From Lactobacillus sp. Sy-1 (GTDB lineage Bacteria > Bacillota > Bacilli > Lactobacillales > Lactobacillaceae), in assembly GCF_019303535.1 (NCBI RefSeq), contig NZ_JACCIU010000001.1:1426001-1490000 (forward strand): DNA of 64,000 nucleotides, in the 5' to 3' direction. Of the stretch, positions 44,945 through 54,509 are shown piece by piece. The notes beneath the pieces were generated by a model. The model was not told where the DNA came from, made no database searches, and was given only the letters and a program-made list of their open reading frames with translations. A program made the translations under genes and the position numbers. The stretch's first letter is position 1. Each line of letters starts with the position of its first letter.

Positions 44945-45904
44945 CTACTTATCTTTTACTTCAATACTTACTTTGATCTTGTTTGGGTTAAAGCCACTGA
45001 CCTTGTTCAGCGATTTATCAAGCTGAACGGTCTTCGTTTGATTGGAAGTGATTCGACTAACGTCCACTGCCACGGTAACGTCGTTCAAACCATCTAACTC
45101 ACTGGAGGTCCCAAAGACCTTAACCTTCTTGGTGCTGGATGTAATCGTATAGGTCTTATTAGAGGCCTTATTATCCACCCTGTATTTAATTGGTAACTCC
45201 TTAAAGTTACCGCTACTAATTGGTAGGTACACATTGGTAGTGGCAGGGGTTAAAATCACGTTCACGGTATTGCCCTTCCGATCTACAGCTTCTAAAATCG
45301 CCTGCGAATTAACCGTATTATTAGTATTTTGGGATAGGTTGAGTTTAGCAATTACCCTAACCGCTTTACTAATCTCACTTGAAGCCCCAGTTGCCTTTAC
45401 CTTTGCGTCAGAGACTACCACCTTACCAACATGGTAGCCGGAAGCAATCATATTTTTATCATAACTAGCACTAACAGGTAGTGAAACCGTTTGCCGGGGC
45501 TGAATATTAACGGTGATATAGGATGGATTAATCTTATAATTTAACTCCGAGTTTAAACCATCCTGCGAAAGCTTAACCCGATGCTTCCCAACTCCTAACT
45601 TACTTAAATCAGCATAGATATGGAAATTCTGGGTATTAGTGGTAGTCGTCACCAATGCAGTCGGGCCACTTAAGGAGACATTTACTTTATCTGGATATCC
45701 AGTTACAAAATACTTACTGCTATTAACGTTTAATTGTAAATTAGCAGACACACTCGCCTTTTTTGTTGATGCTAACTTGGTAATATTACTATTATTATCA
45801 CTGGTAAAATTGAGCTTATCTTGATTAGCATACGCATATAGTAAAATTGCAAAAATAAAAGAAAGAATCAAGTAGAAGAATGTGCTATTGAAGAATTTTC
45901 GCAT
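44945..45904 (-). CDS. cdaR: YbbR-domain regulator of the diadenylate cyclase
   Basis: 319 residues: one N-terminal membrane helix (FFYLILSFIFAILLYAYANQ), then three YbbR repeats on the outside, marked by phrases such as VNVSLSGPTALVTTT, YITVNIQPRQTVSLPV and NVYLPISSGNFKELPI. CdaR modulates the cyclase CdaA in the same membrane. It starts two bases after the cdaA stop and ends 17 bases before glmM, so the three are one operon. YbbR proteins in other species have three or four repeats. Confidence 0.93.
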   Translation of the reverse strand: MRKFFNSTFFYLILSFIFAILLYAYANQDKLNFTSDNNSNITKLASTKKASVSANLQLNVNSSKYFVTGYPDKVNVSLSGPTALVTTTTNTQNFHIYADLSKLGVGKHRVKLSQDGLNSELNYKINPSYITVNIQPRQTVSLPVSASYDKNMIASGYHVGKVVVSDAKVKATGASSEISKAVRVIAKLNLSQNTNNTVNSQAILEAVDRKGNTVNVILTPATTNVYLPISSGNFKELPIKYRVDNKASNKTYTITSSTKKVKVFGTSSELDGLNDVTVAVDVSRITSNQTKTVQLDKSLNKVSGFNPNKIKVSIEVKDK

Positions 45905-45906
45905 TC

Positions 45907-46758
45907 CTAATTCCCCTTTCCACTTTTACTAAGGTTACTGATCCAACTCCCAATCGCTGTAAAGATATTATGACTCACTTGTTGCTTTTCAATTAATTGG
46001 TCATGAAGAAACTTCAAGTAATCCTTTTGCGTCATTCCCCTTAGTAACTCATTATCCTTAGTAATTGAAACTTCACCAGTTTCCTCTGAAATTACGATCG
46101 TCAATGCATCGGTAACTTCAGATATTCCAACTGCTGCCCGGTGTCGCGTTCCTAGTTCCTTAGGAATCATCGTACTTTGTGATAGTGGTAGATATGCAGC
46201 AGCCACCGCAATTCTATGATTTCTAATAATCACAGCACCATCATGAAGGGGGGTGTTAGGAATAAAAGTATTGATTAATAGGGCTCCTGAAATGTGGGCA
46301 TCTAAGTCAATCCCAGTTTCGATGTAGTCTTCTAGCCCCGTTTCCATTTGAATTGTAATTAGTGCTCCAATTCGTCTTTTAGACATATATTGAATTGCTT
46401 TATCTAAGCTATCAATCATTTGCTCGGTTTCTTCATTTTGGTTCTTAGAATGGAATATTAATGATCCCCGACCGAGGTGTTCTAGCCCCCGTCTAATTTC
46501 TGGCTGGAAAATCACGATAATTGCAATGAATCCCCAATTAATTACCTGGTCAACCATCCAAGAAACGGTTCCAAGCCCCAGTAGCACACTCAGAATTTTA
46601 ATTATCGCAATCACGATAATTCCTCTGAATAATTGAACTGCCTTTGTACCACGTAGCAGGATGATTAATTCATATGTAATGAACCAAACTACTAAAATAT
46701 CAATTAAACTGCTAAAATGGCCAAGAGTAAACAAATTATTCCAAAAGTTACTCATCAT
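45907..46758 (-). CDS. cdaA: Diadenylate cyclase CdaA (DacA)
   Basis: Makes cyclic di-AMP from two ATP. 283 residues: three N-terminal membrane helices to about residue 80, a short coiled region and the DAC domain with LHDGAVIIRN (catalytic DGA) and GTRHRAAVGISE (RHR). Start: the frame opens at 46779, but GGAGGTT serves the ATG ATG pair at 46758/46755. First gene of cdaA-cdaR-glmM. c-di-AMP controls K+ and osmolyte transport and wall stability in lactobacilli; Kup and two antiporters are in the same window. Confidence 0.96.
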   Translation of the reverse strand: MMSNFWNNLFTLGHFSSLIDILVVWFITYELIILLRGTKAVQLFRGIIVIAIIKILSVLLGLGTVSWMVDQVINWGFIAIIVIFQPEIRRGLEHLGRGSLIFHSKNQNEETEQMIDSLDKAIQYMSKRRIGALITIQMETGLEDYIETGIDLDAHISGALLINTFIPNTPLHDGAVIIRNHRIAVAAAYLPLSQSTMIPKELGTRHRAAVGISEVTDALTIVISEETGEVSITKDNELLRGMTQKDYLKFLHDQLIEKQQVSHNIFTAIGSWISNLSKSGKGN

Positions 46759-46786
46759 ATAACCTCCAAATATTAACACTAGGTTT

Positions 46787-46795
46787 ATTATATCA
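46787..46795 (-). promoter_or_regulatory. Extended -10 promoter of cdaA
   Basis: TGATATAAT on the minus strand, a TGN-TATAAT extended -10; no clear -35. It lies 29-37 bases before the ATG. Confidence 0.6.
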
Positions 46796-46890
46796 CGTTA
46801 TTAAGAACTTATTTTTAAACATCGTTCTAAAGTTAGTTCATTTTTGTTAGAATTAAATAAAATACAATTGATTAAAAAGGAGGGTTTCGA

Positions 46891-47538
46891 TTGCATCTTT
46901 CCAAGAATTGGCAAATTCGCATCTTTTTCATCGTTTGGTTTGTCATTGTGGGATGGTTCGTTAGGCAACCATTTAATTTCCTATTATTAAATACGTTCTT
47001 AGCGTACATTCCAATTGAAATTGGGCTTAATTTAAATTCAAAGCTTATTAAAGAGAGTATTTTATACTGGCCATTATTAATTATTTGGATATTATTTTAT
47101 CCCAATGCTCCATATATTTTAACGGATTTATTTCACCTTTCGCTATTAAATCCATACGATAAGACAACCGGGCTACTCCGTCTCTCCGATCCGATGTGGA
47201 TTAACTTCATGTTGTTAGTAATTAGCGCCATCGTGTGTGCATTTATCGGCGCTTGGTCGCTATCAACTACCATGAACTCCCTAATGAATAAGCTCCATTT
47301 GAATTCTAAGTGGGTATATGCCCTCCTCGTTATTTGCTTTACCTTTACCGCCTCAGTGGGTGTTTTTATCGGGCGATTTCTTCGGCTCCACACCCTTTAC
47401 TTATTACTGAGTCCCCGGTTATTCATCACGCCACTAATTAAGATGTGGACACCAGAAATGTTGATGTTTACCGGAACTATGATGGCAGTTCAACTTGTTA
47501 TTTACTGGGTCATTATGATTAATCAAAAAGCAAAATAA
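46891..47538 (+). CDS. DUF1361 membrane protein
   Basis: 215 residues with six or seven membrane helices. The conserved family core is LFYPNAPYILTDLFHL near residues 69-84, and VGVFIGRFLRLHTL near 150-163. The function of the family is unknown; it occurs widely in Firmicutes. Start is TTG at 46891, behind AAGGAGGG. Single gene between the divergent cdaA operon and a convergent antiporter gene. Confidence 0.85.
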   Translation: MHLSKNWQIRIFFIVWFVIVGWFVRQPFNFLLLNTFLAYIPIEIGLNLNSKLIKESILYWPLLIIWILFYPNAPYILTDLFHLSLLNPYDKTTGLLRLSDPMWINFMLLVISAIVCAFIGAWSLSTTMNSLMNKLHLNSKWVYALLVICFTFTASVGVFIGRFLRLHTLYLLLSPRLFITPLIKMWTPEMLMFTGTMMAVQLVIYWVIMINQKAK

Positions 47539-47570
47539 GCGTTCACGGAATCTAAGATTCGTGGACGCTT
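47537..47570. terminator. Bidirectional terminator
   Basis: AAGCGT-CACG-AATCT pairs with AGATTCGTG-ACGCTT with one bulge, between the convergent DUF1361 and antiporter genes. Confidence 0.8.
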
Positions 47571-47576
47571 ATTTAT

Positions 47577-49628
47577 TTAATCTTCATCAGAAGCTGGACT
47601 AGCCATCATAATATTTTCTAGGTAGTTAATGTGTTGTCTTAAGTCGTTGGAAGTCAATTGGTTAATTTGCTTAGTTTCTAGCAGGTGTTGAATTTCAAGG
47701 CGCTGAGCCCCAAAGCCCTTTACCTGCAAATTATCATATTGTTGTTCATAGTCGTCATTATTAGCGGAATTAACACGATTAATCCGATTCCGATAAAATC
47801 CAATTATATGATCAACCATTTGGGGTTCAAATGAACTAGCATCAATGTCATTACGCTTTAAGTAGTTACGAATCTCTTGAATTGCCGATTGGCTTATGGT
47901 CTCAATTATCATTGCCCATTTACGCCGTAGCGCTTCATCTTGATGATGCTTAAAGCGACGGCTTGAGAGGAAAAACTTCTTCATTCCAGAAATGAAACTC
48001 TTAATATCGTTAATAATGTTAGAACTAGATTTATTCATCCCAATTGAATCAAACATCGCCGTTTCCCTTCTGTTAATAATCTGGATTACGGCTCCATACT
48101 CATCCTTTTTAATGACCCCTTCTTCATACATCTTAAGCGCGGCCTTCCGTTCACCACTAAACGCAATTCTACGCAACGCTAATTCGTTGTTAAAACTGAA
48201 GTCGTTAACCCGATTGGAGCGTACGTCGTGATTTAACTTCCTAAGCATTAGTTGGTATTGAAAAATCAAATCAAAAGCAGCCTGCTGATTATGCTCATTT
48301 TGACTTCTTTGAATTTCATTAATCGCACTTTGGACCATCTGAATTTGGGCGCGTTCCTCTGAAATTGACTGATCATCATCAATTTCAACCGGCTGATTAT
48401 CAGTTAAAAGTGGAATGAAAACAATTGCACTAATTAAACTTAAAATAATCACACTTGCAGCAATAAAGAGAACCATTGGCCGCTCTGGAAACGGTTTGCC
48501 AGCCGGGGTTAGTAGTGGAATTGATAGTACCCCGACCATTGTAACAGCACCTCGGACTCCAGATAATCCTGATAGAGTGGCAATTCTTAGGTTAATGGAT
48601 TTAAAATCCCAATTGGTAGCAAATAACTTATAAACAATCGTCCAACCAATTCGAATCGCCAGTAATAACAACCAAACAAGCACTGAATAGATAATGGGCT
48701 CAATCGTCCCCAGCTGAATGGTTTGAATACTCTTCCCCATTGCCTGGGGAAGCGAAAAGCCAAGCAATATGAAGATAATTCCATTTAAAATATAAATAAT
48801 GGTATTCCAGGTTTTTTCAGTAACTAACGTTAGCTCTGGATTCACTGCGGTTCCCCTTAAGTCTTTTAGATGGAGGGTAATTCCGGCAGCTACCACCGCA
48901 ATTACCCCAGATGCATGCAGCCAATCTTCACTGACAAAATAAATTACAAACGGTGTCACTAAGTACGCCACGGTGAAAAAGACGATGTTATTAACGCCGT
49001 GATTATAGAGGTGATCACGGACTTGAACCAATAGGTACATCATCACAATTCCAACAAACAGCCCTACAATACTAATATAGAAAAAGTCACCAACTGCATT
49101 GCTGAGCATGAACTGACCAGTTAACGTAGCTGCCAACGCATACTTAAAACAAATTAGTCCACTGGCGTCATTGATCAGACTTTCCCCACTGACCAAGTGC
49201 AAAATGTTACTGGGGAGGTTGGAGCGTTTGGCAATCGATTGAACCGCTACTGGGTCGGTTGGTGATAGGATCGCCGCCAACGCAAAACAAACCGCGAATG
49301 GCATCTCTGGAATTAGCCAGTTAATAATCACACCCCCTACCACCATGGTAATGACCACTAATGCAATCGCGTTAACAAAAATCGGGAGCTTGAGCTGCCA
49401 CAGCTCTCGTTTTGGAAATCGTTTTCCATCGTTAAATAGTAATGGGGCGATAAAGAGGAGCAAGAACCACTCCGTTTCAAAATTAATCTGGAAGTTAGTA
49501 AATATTGACAGTAATAGCCCTAATCCAATTTGAATTAAGCTTCCCGGAATCAACGGTAAATAATGTCCAATTACCGTTGAAATTAACAGTAGTACAACTA
49601 ATAGAATGATTAACTCGATAATCACCAT
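47577..49628 (-). CDS. CPA1-family Na+/H+ antiporter (NhaP/NHE type)
   Basis: 683 residues: about twelve membrane helices to residue 415 and a long cytoplasmic tail of about 265 residues. In the membrane part, LAAILSPTDPVAVQSI, SGESLINDASGLICFKYAL (ND ion-binding pair) and GLSGVRGAVTMVGVLSIPL are CPA1 motifs. The tail is mostly helical and charged (RKLNHDVRSNRVNDF and similar) and may be regulatory. ATG at 49628 with AGATGATT. With the NapA-like protein and Kup it forms the cation-handling set of the region; it could also carry K+. Confidence 0.92.
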   Translation of the reverse strand: MVIIELIILLVVLLLISTVIGHYLPLIPGSLIQIGLGLLLSIFTNFQINFETEWFLLLFIAPLLFNDGKRFPKRELWQLKLPIFVNAIALVVITMVVGGVIINWLIPEMPFAVCFALAAILSPTDPVAVQSIAKRSNLPSNILHLVSGESLINDASGLICFKYALAATLTGQFMLSNAVGDFFYISIVGLFVGIVMMYLLVQVRDHLYNHGVNNIVFFTVAYLVTPFVIYFVSEDWLHASGVIAVVAAGITLHLKDLRGTAVNPELTLVTEKTWNTIIYILNGIIFILLGFSLPQAMGKSIQTIQLGTIEPIIYSVLVWLLLLAIRIGWTIVYKLFATNWDFKSINLRIATLSGLSGVRGAVTMVGVLSIPLLTPAGKPFPERPMVLFIAASVIILSLISAIVFIPLLTDNQPVEIDDDQSISEERAQIQMVQSAINEIQRSQNEHNQQAAFDLIFQYQLMLRKLNHDVRSNRVNDFSFNNELALRRIAFSGERKAALKMYEEGVIKKDEYGAVIQIINRRETAMFDSIGMNKSSSNIINDIKSFISGMKKFFLSSRRFKHHQDEALRRKWAMIIETISQSAIQEIRNYLKRNDIDASSFEPQMVDHIIGFYRNRINRVNSANNDDYEQQYDNLQVKGFGAQRLEIQHLLETKQINQLTSNDLRQHINYLENIMMASPASDED

Positions 49629-49656
49629 TTATAAAATCATCTCCAATTCTATAAGA

Positions 49657-50550
49657 TTATTTGGCACCAATGATCTTTACTTCGGTTTCTAAATGAATCC
49701 CACTATTTTGATATACTGTTTCTTGAACGTGACGAATAACGTTGATATAATCGGTGGCAGTTGCTCCACCCACATTAACAATAAACCCGGCATGCTTAGT
49801 TGATACTTCGGCCCCACCAAAACGGTAGCCTTGGAGCCCAGCATCATGAATCAGCTTGCCAGCAAAATGATCCTTAGGACGCTTAAACACGCTTCCACAG
49901 GATGGTAGCTCAAGGGGCTGCTTTGAAGCCCTCAGGGCGTTAAAGTGGTCCATTTTAGCTAAGATTAAATTAGGATCGCCAGGAGTTAGCTCAAATTCAG
50001 CAGCTAAAACGGCATTGTGCCCGTTTTGAATCACACTGTGGCGGTAGTCAAACTCTAAATCGGAGTTGGTTAATGTTTTTACATCTCCATCAAATCCAAC
50101 TACTTTTGCGTAGTTAATTACATCTGCAGTTTGGCCACCATAGGCACCCGCGTTCATGTAGACGGCCCCACCGACGCTGCCGGGAATCCCAGCAGCGAAC
50201 TCTAGGCCAGAAAGGCCATGTTCTTGAGCGGCAATTGCTACATCAATTAACGCTGCCCCTGCTTCAGCACTAATGTTGTTTCCAGATACCTTAATCGCTG
50301 TTAGGTGGGTCAAAATGACCGTTAAACCGCGAATCCCTTGATCGCTCACGATTAAGTTACTGGAGTTGCCTAGCACCGTAATTGCAATCCCGGAATCATT
50401 AGCCACTGCTAGTAGCTGGCTCAATTGTTCTTCATTATCGGGCAGTGCGAGGTAATCGGCGTTGCCCCCAGTCTTTGTAAACGTATAATTGGAAAGCGGT
50501 TCGTTGGTTTTAATGGTTAAATCTTTTATTTTTGGGTTAAAATTATTCAT
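49657..50550 (-). CDS. murB: UDP-N-acetylenolpyruvoylglucosamine reductase
   Basis: FAD enzyme that reduces enolpyruvyl-UDP-GlcNAc to UDP-MurNAc with NADPH. 297 residues, type II MurB length. Motifs: TKTGGNADYL (FAD binding), VLGNSSNLIV, GLEFAAGIPGSVGGAVYMNAGAYG, YRHSVIQ (catalytic Arg and neighbours), and SCGSVFKRP with the proton-donating Ser. Downstream of GlmS/GlmM in the same wall pathway. AAGGAC precedes the ATG. Confidence 0.96.
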   Translation of the reverse strand: MNNFNPKIKDLTIKTNEPLSNYTFTKTGGNADYLALPDNEEQLSQLLAVANDSGIAITVLGNSSNLIVSDQGIRGLTVILTHLTAIKVSGNNISAEAGAALIDVAIAAQEHGLSGLEFAAGIPGSVGGAVYMNAGAYGGQTADVINYAKVVGFDGDVKTLTNSDLEFDYRHSVIQNGHNAVLAAEFELTPGDPNLILAKMDHFNALRASKQPLELPSCGSVFKRPKDHFAGKLIHDAGLQGYRFGGAEVSTKHAGFIVNVGGATATDYINVIRHVQETVYQNSGIHLETEVKIIGAK

Positions 50551-50651
50551 TGAAATCGTCCTTCTTAAATCGATATACTATAATTTTACCATGAAATAAG
50601 CTCTCAATTATGAATAACCGTTTATAAAAATAATAGAAAGGAATTCTAATT

Positions 50652-51188
50652 ATGAATTTTGTCGCAATTGATTTTGAAACCGCAGCAGGTAGCCGTGCGA
50701 GTGCATGCTCACTTGCCCTAACGGTTGTCCGTAATAACGAAATTGCCAGTGAATTTTACACGTTAATCAACCCTGAAGTCCCGTTTTTCTGGCGTAACGT
50801 TCAGGTTCACGGGATCCATGAATCTGACGTTGTAGATGCGCCGACATTTCCAGCGGTTTGGGACAAAATCAAGCTATTTTTCGCCCCAAATCGACTCATC
50901 GTTGCCCATAATGCTAGATTTGATAATAGTGTCTTGAAAAAAAGCCTAGAACGTTACCATCTAGTCCAACCGCAGTACTTAACATTAGATACCCTAGCGG
51001 TAAGTCGAGCTCTATTTCCTGAATTTACCAATCACAAGCTAAACACCATCTGCCAAAATTTAAACATCGAATTAAATCACCACCACAATGCATTGGATGA
51101 TAGTCTGGCCTGTGCTAACATCCTGCGCTACGAACAACGCCAATTTGGTGACGATCAATTAAAACCGTTCGTCCAGGTCATTAAGTAA
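50652..51188 (+). CDS. DnaQ-like 3'-5' exonuclease
   Basis: 178 residues, a single DEDDh exonuclease domain: FVAIDFETA (Asp, Glu, motif I), VAHNARFDNSVL (motif II Asp) and HHNALDDSLACA (motif III His-x4-Asp). It resembles the epsilon-type proofreading or RNase T-like exonucleases of lactobacilli that stand alone; PolC of these bacteria has its own exonuclease, so this one has a separate repair or RNA role. AAAGGA precedes the ATG; a terminator follows. Confidence 0.9.
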   Translation: MNFVAIDFETAAGSRASACSLALTVVRNNEIASEFYTLINPEVPFFWRNVQVHGIHESDVVDAPTFPAVWDKIKLFFAPNRLIVAHNARFDNSVLKKSLERYHLVQPQYLTLDTLAVSRALFPEFTNHKLNTICQNLNIELNHHHNALDDSLACANILRYEQRQFGDDQLKPFVQVIK

Positions 51189-51222
51189 AAAAAGCTAGTC
51201 GCCACACGGCGATTAGCTTTTT
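51187..51222. terminator. Bidirectional terminator
   Basis: AAAAAGCTAGTCGCC pairs with GGCGATTAGCTTTTT around ACAC (one mismatch), between the convergent exonuclease and GNAT genes. Confidence 0.88.
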
Positions 51223-51739
51223 ACTTTAAATTATAGGTCATCTCAGTGGTTGACTTTTCATTGCCAGGGACTGGAATAATGCGCCGACCGGGATTATCAA
51301 TGAACCCTAGCTGGTGGTAAACATGAACTGCAGCTTGATTACGGTTTTCCACCGTTAGTACTATCTGATTAAGGTTACTAAAGGACGTTCCCCAGTTAAG
51401 GGCCTCATCGACTAAAGCGGTTCCTAACCCGTGGTTCCAAAATTGTTTCAAAACCGCAACCCCTAACTCACCATCTTGCGAATCATTTAGTTGTTGAACG
51501 GTAACAATTCCAATAATGTCAGCTCCTAAACGGGCCACTAAAATTACATTGCTGCGAGTCTGGTTAACTAACATAATTTCACGTTGTTCCTGAGTAACTG
51601 ACAACTCGGCCAGCCCCGGATCAATCGTAAATGTATCTGATTCGGTGATTAGTTGGTTCATTAATTTTAAGACTGCCGCAGCGTCTTCGCCGGTAGCCAG
51701 TCCAATTGAAACTTGCTCTTCGTTATTTGCCATCTTCAT
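51221..51739 (-). CDS. GNAT-family N-acetyltransferase
   Basis: 172 residues with a clear acetyl-CoA motif A, LGVAVLKQFWNHGLGTALVDEAL (near residues 93-115), and the later VHVYHQLGFI and IPVPGNEKSTTEMTYNL. The form is close to ribosomal-protein or small-molecule acetyltransferases found after tsaE in lactobacilli. The ATG at 51739 lies in the end of tsaE (17-base overlap) behind AAAGGAAAG, pointing to translational coupling. Confidence 0.87.
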   Translation of the reverse strand: MKMANNEEQVSIGLATGEDAAAVLKLMNQLITESDTFTIDPGLAELSVTQEQREIMLVNQTRSNVILVARLGADIIGIVTVQQLNDSQDGELGVAVLKQFWNHGLGTALVDEALNWGTSFSNLNQIVLTVENRNQAAVHVYHQLGFIDNPGRRIIPVPGNEKSTTEMTYNLK

Positions 51740-52199
51740 CAATGCTTTCCTTTAAAATGGTTGCAAAATGATTTCCATGGGGATCGAACGTCAGCGTCCT
51801 GGCGTTGTCTTCCAAGTCATCATTGCGTTTAAAAACAATGCGCAGGTAGTTATCTGGCAATTCGTTTGCAACGAACTTAGACCATTCAACAACGTTTACG
51901 CCATCCCCATTAAAATACTCATCAAGGCCTAACTCATCACCGCTCCCGTCATCTAGGCGGTAAGCATCCATGTGATAAAGCGGTAAGCGACCGTCTTGAT
52001 ACTCACGAATGATTGTAAACGTTGGGCTTTTAACGTTGCGTTTGATTCCTAAGCCCGCAGCTAACCCCTTGGTAAAGGTAGTCTTACCAGCGCCTAAGTC
52101 CCCATCCAATAAGATGAGGTCCGCTGGCTTTAGATGCGAAGCAATTGCCCTGCCAAGTTTCATCGTTGCTTCAGGAGTGTCAACAGTGATCGTTTTCAA
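51723..52199 (-). CDS. tsaE: tRNA threonylcarbamoyladenosine biosynthesis ATPase
   Basis: P-loop ATPase that works with TsaB and TsaD to place t6A at position 37 of ANN-reading tRNAs. 158 residues: Walker A GDLGAGKTTFTKG near residues 33-45, SPTFTIIREY, LYHMDAYRLDD (conserved His-x-Asp-x-Tyr-Arg) and VNVVEWSKF. Start is TTG at 52199 behind GGGGGTGG. It is 20 bases downstream of pta and overlaps the GNAT gene, giving the operon ung-pta-tsaE-GNAT. Confidence 0.95.
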   Translation of the reverse strand: MKTITVDTPEATMKLGRAIASHLKPADLILLDGDLGAGKTTFTKGLAAGLGIKRNVKSPTFTIIREYQDGRLPLYHMDAYRLDDGSGDELGLDEYFNGDGVNVVEWSKFVANELPDNYLRIVFKRNDDLEDNARTLTFDPHGNHFATILKESIDEDGK

Positions 52200-52219
52200 A
52201 TCTAATCCACCCCCTTATC

Positions 52220-53197
52220 CTAGTCCATAGCTTGAAGGGCGTTGATAATGGCAACCTTATAAACATCCTCAGCGTTACATCCTCGTGATAAATCTGATAC
52301 GGGCTTGTTTAACCCTTGTAAGATTGGACCAAGAGCTTCAAAGCCACCGAAACGTTGGGCAATCTTATAACCGATATTTCCGGATTGGAGTTCTGGGAAT
52401 ACAAAAACGTTTGCCTGTCCCGCAACCTTAGAATCTGGTGCCTTTTTAGCCCCTACTGCAGGGACAAAGGCTGCATCAAATTGTAATTCTCCATCAACAG
52501 CTAGTGCTGGTTGTTTAGCGTGCACTAGCTCAGTAGCTTCTTGAACCTTCTTAACCATTGGACCACGGGCTGACCCCTTGGTTGAAAAGCTAAGCATTGC
52601 TACCTTAGGATCAATGCCAAATTGCTTGGCAGTTTCAGCACTTTCTAGCGCAACATCAGCCATTCCAGCGGCATCTAATTCGATGTTAATGGCACAGTCA
52701 GCAAAAACGTAGCGTTGGTCCCCCTTCATCATGATAAAGCAGCCACTCACTAATTTAATTCCGGGTTTAGTTTTGATGATTTGTAGCGCTGGACGTACCG
52801 TATCACCAGTCGGATGAGCCGCACCAGAAACCATTCCATCAGCCTTAGCTAAGTACACCATCATCGTCCCAAAGTAATTAGGATCGGCTAACCACTTCTT
52901 AGCAGTTTCTGCATCGGTTTTTCCATTCCGCCGTTCAACTAATGCGGTTACATATTCAGCTGCTTCATCAACGGGGAGGTTTTGGTAGTCAAATAGGGTT
53001 ACCCCAGTTAAGTCCACACTGGCTTCAACTGCTACTTTTTTAATTTCGGTTGGATCGCCTAATAAAATTGGTTTTACAACTCCATCAGTAGCTAGTCGGC
53101 TGGTTGCTTCGATAATGCGAATATCGTTTCCCTCTGGAAATACGATTGTTTTTTGGTCTTGGCTGACCTTTTGCTTTAAACTTTCAAATAAATCCAT
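52220..53197 (-). CDS. pta: Phosphate acetyltransferase
   Basis: Interconverts acetyl-CoA and acetyl phosphate. 325 residues, the short Pta form. Motifs: TIVFPEGNDIRI at the N terminus, DGMVSGAAHPTGDTVRPALQII, VFADCAINI and the C-terminal GLNKPVSDLSRGCNAEDVY. The frame opens at 53221, but GGAGGAT serves the ATG at 53197. In heterofermentative lactobacilli it handles acetyl phosphate from phosphoketolase. Thirteen bases after ung. Confidence 0.96.
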   Translation of the reverse strand: MDLFESLKQKVSQDQKTIVFPEGNDIRIIEATSRLATDGVVKPILLGDPTEIKKVAVEASVDLTGVTLFDYQNLPVDEAAEYVTALVERRNGKTDAETAKKWLADPNYFGTMMVYLAKADGMVSGAAHPTGDTVRPALQIIKTKPGIKLVSGCFIMMKGDQRYVFADCAINIELDAAGMADVALESAETAKQFGIDPKVAMLSFSTKGSARGPMVKKVQEATELVHAKQPALAVDGELQFDAAFVPAVGAKKAPDSKVAGQANVFVFPELQSGNIGYKIAQRFGGFEALGPILQGLNKPVSDLSRGCNAEDVYKVAIINALQAMD

Positions 53198-53210
53198 TTT
53201 TAATCCTCCA

Positions 53211-53927
53211 TTACTGGGCATTTAAATCCGCCCGTGCTTGATCAACGTTAACGTGTTCAGGTAGTTGCCAATTGATGGGGGTTTCCCCCATTGCAACTAG
53301 CGCCTCATTGGTTTTGGAAAATGGTCGCGAACCAAAGAACCCCCGATGAGCAGAAAGCGGACTAGGATGTGCTGATTCTAATACGATATTGGTGTTGGTA
53401 TTAATCAGCTTAACCTTATCGCGAGCCGCACGGCCCCAAAGAATGAACACGACTGGTTGTTTACGCTCGGATAGCTTACGAATTGCGGCATCAGTTAGTT
53501 CCTCCCAGCCCTTCCCCTTATGCGAAAAGGCGGCCCCGTTTCTAACGGTTAAAACGGAGTTCAAAAGTAACACCCCTTGTTTAGCCCACTGCTCTAAAAA
53601 GCCATGGTTCACCGGCTTAATCCCGAGGTCATTATCAAGTTCCTTATAGATATTTTGTAAGGAAGGTGGAATTTGCACCCCCGGCATTACGGAAAAACTG
53701 AGTCCGACTGCTTGGTTGGGTTCATGGTATGGATCTTGACCCAAAATAACGACCTTCACCTTACTAAACGGGGTCCAATTAAAAGCTTCGAAAATTTGGT
53801 TCATTGCCGGATGAATTTGGTAGTGATTATATTCATCCACCAAAAAGCGCCGTAGGTTTTGGTAGTAAGTCTTCTCAAATTCTGGCTTTAAAACCGGCCA
53901 CCAGTCATTATGAATAAACTGCTTCAT
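53211..53927 (-). CDS. ung: Uracil-DNA glycosylase
   Basis: Family 1 UDG, removes uracil from DNA. 238 residues. The catalytic water-activating motif is [15 protein letters not shown] (GQDPYH), the uracil-binding Asn is in [10 protein letters not shown], and the Leu-insertion loop is [16 protein letters not shown] at 53927 with GGAGGG. First gene of the ung-pta-tsaE operon, a common order in this group. Confidence 0.97.
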   Translation of the reverse strand: MKQFIHNDWWPVLKPEFEKTYYQNLRRFLVDEYNHYQIHPAMNQIFEAFNWTPFSKVKVVILGQDPYHEPNQAVGLSFSVMPGVQIPPSLQNIYKELDNDLGIKPVNHGFLEQWAKQGVLLLNSVLTVRNGAAFSHKGKGWEELTDAAIRKLSERKQPVVFILWGRAARDKVKLINTNTNIVLESAHPSPLSAHRGFFGSRPFSKTNEALVAMGETPINWQLPEHVNVDQARADLNAQ

Positions 53928-53976
53928 TGTCCGCCCTCCAGTAAATTTTCAAATTTTGATTAACATCATTAACCAC

Positions 53977-54013
53977 AAAAAGCGGTTCTCAAAAAACTTA
54001 AGAATCGCTTTTT
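53977..54013 (-). terminator. Terminator after smpB
   Basis: AAAAAGCG-TTCT pairs with AGAA-CGCTTTTT with one mismatch, and TTTTT closes the 3' arm on the minus strand. Confidence 0.8.
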
Positions 54014-54485
54014 AATAGTGTTTCAAAACACGATCAATCTGACGGTTTTGATCGCGCTTCTTCAGTGTCTCACGCTTATCATATTCATGTTTCCCCTTAG
54101 CAACCCCAATTAACACCTTGGCAAAGCCATTTTTAATGTAGAGTTTTAGGGGCACAATTGTGATTCCCTTAGCCTTCGTGTCATTCAACAAGCGGGTAAT
54201 TTCCTTTTTGTGTAACAACAACTTTCGATTCCGTAAGGGGTCGTGATTAAACTGATTTCCCTCTGCATACTCGCTAATGTGCACGTTTTCGAGGTACGCC
54301 TCATGGTTCCGAATTCGAACGAATCCGTCCTTTAAATTAACGCGTCGGTCCCGAATCGACTTAATTTCAGTTCCTTTTAGGACCATGCCGGCTTCCATTG
54401 TACTTTCAATCGTATAGTCATGACGGGCCTTCCGGTTTTGCGCCATTAAATTATCGTTATTTGGTTGACGTTTCTTTTTAGCCAT
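54012..54485 (-). CDS. smpB: SsrA-binding protein SmpB
   Basis: Binds tmRNA and brings it to stalled ribosomes. 157 residues: [29 protein letters not shown] is the conserved N-terminal beta barrel start, [14 protein letters not shown] the central motif, and [21 protein letters not shown] the basic tail that folds into the decoding site. It follows rnr by 24 bases, the usual rnr-smpB pair. The tmRNA gene itself is not in the window. Confidence 0.97.
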   Translation of the reverse strand: MAKKKRQPNNDNLMAQNRKARHDYTIESTMEAGMVLKGTEIKSIRDRRVNLKDGFVRIRNHEAYLENVHISEYAEGNQFNHDPLRNRKLLLHKKEITRLLNDTKAKGITIVPLKLYIKNGFAKVLIGVAKGKHEYDKRETLKKRDQNRQIDRVLKHY

Positions 54486-54509
54486 CGCTTTTCACCTCAC
54501 CTTGCTTGA

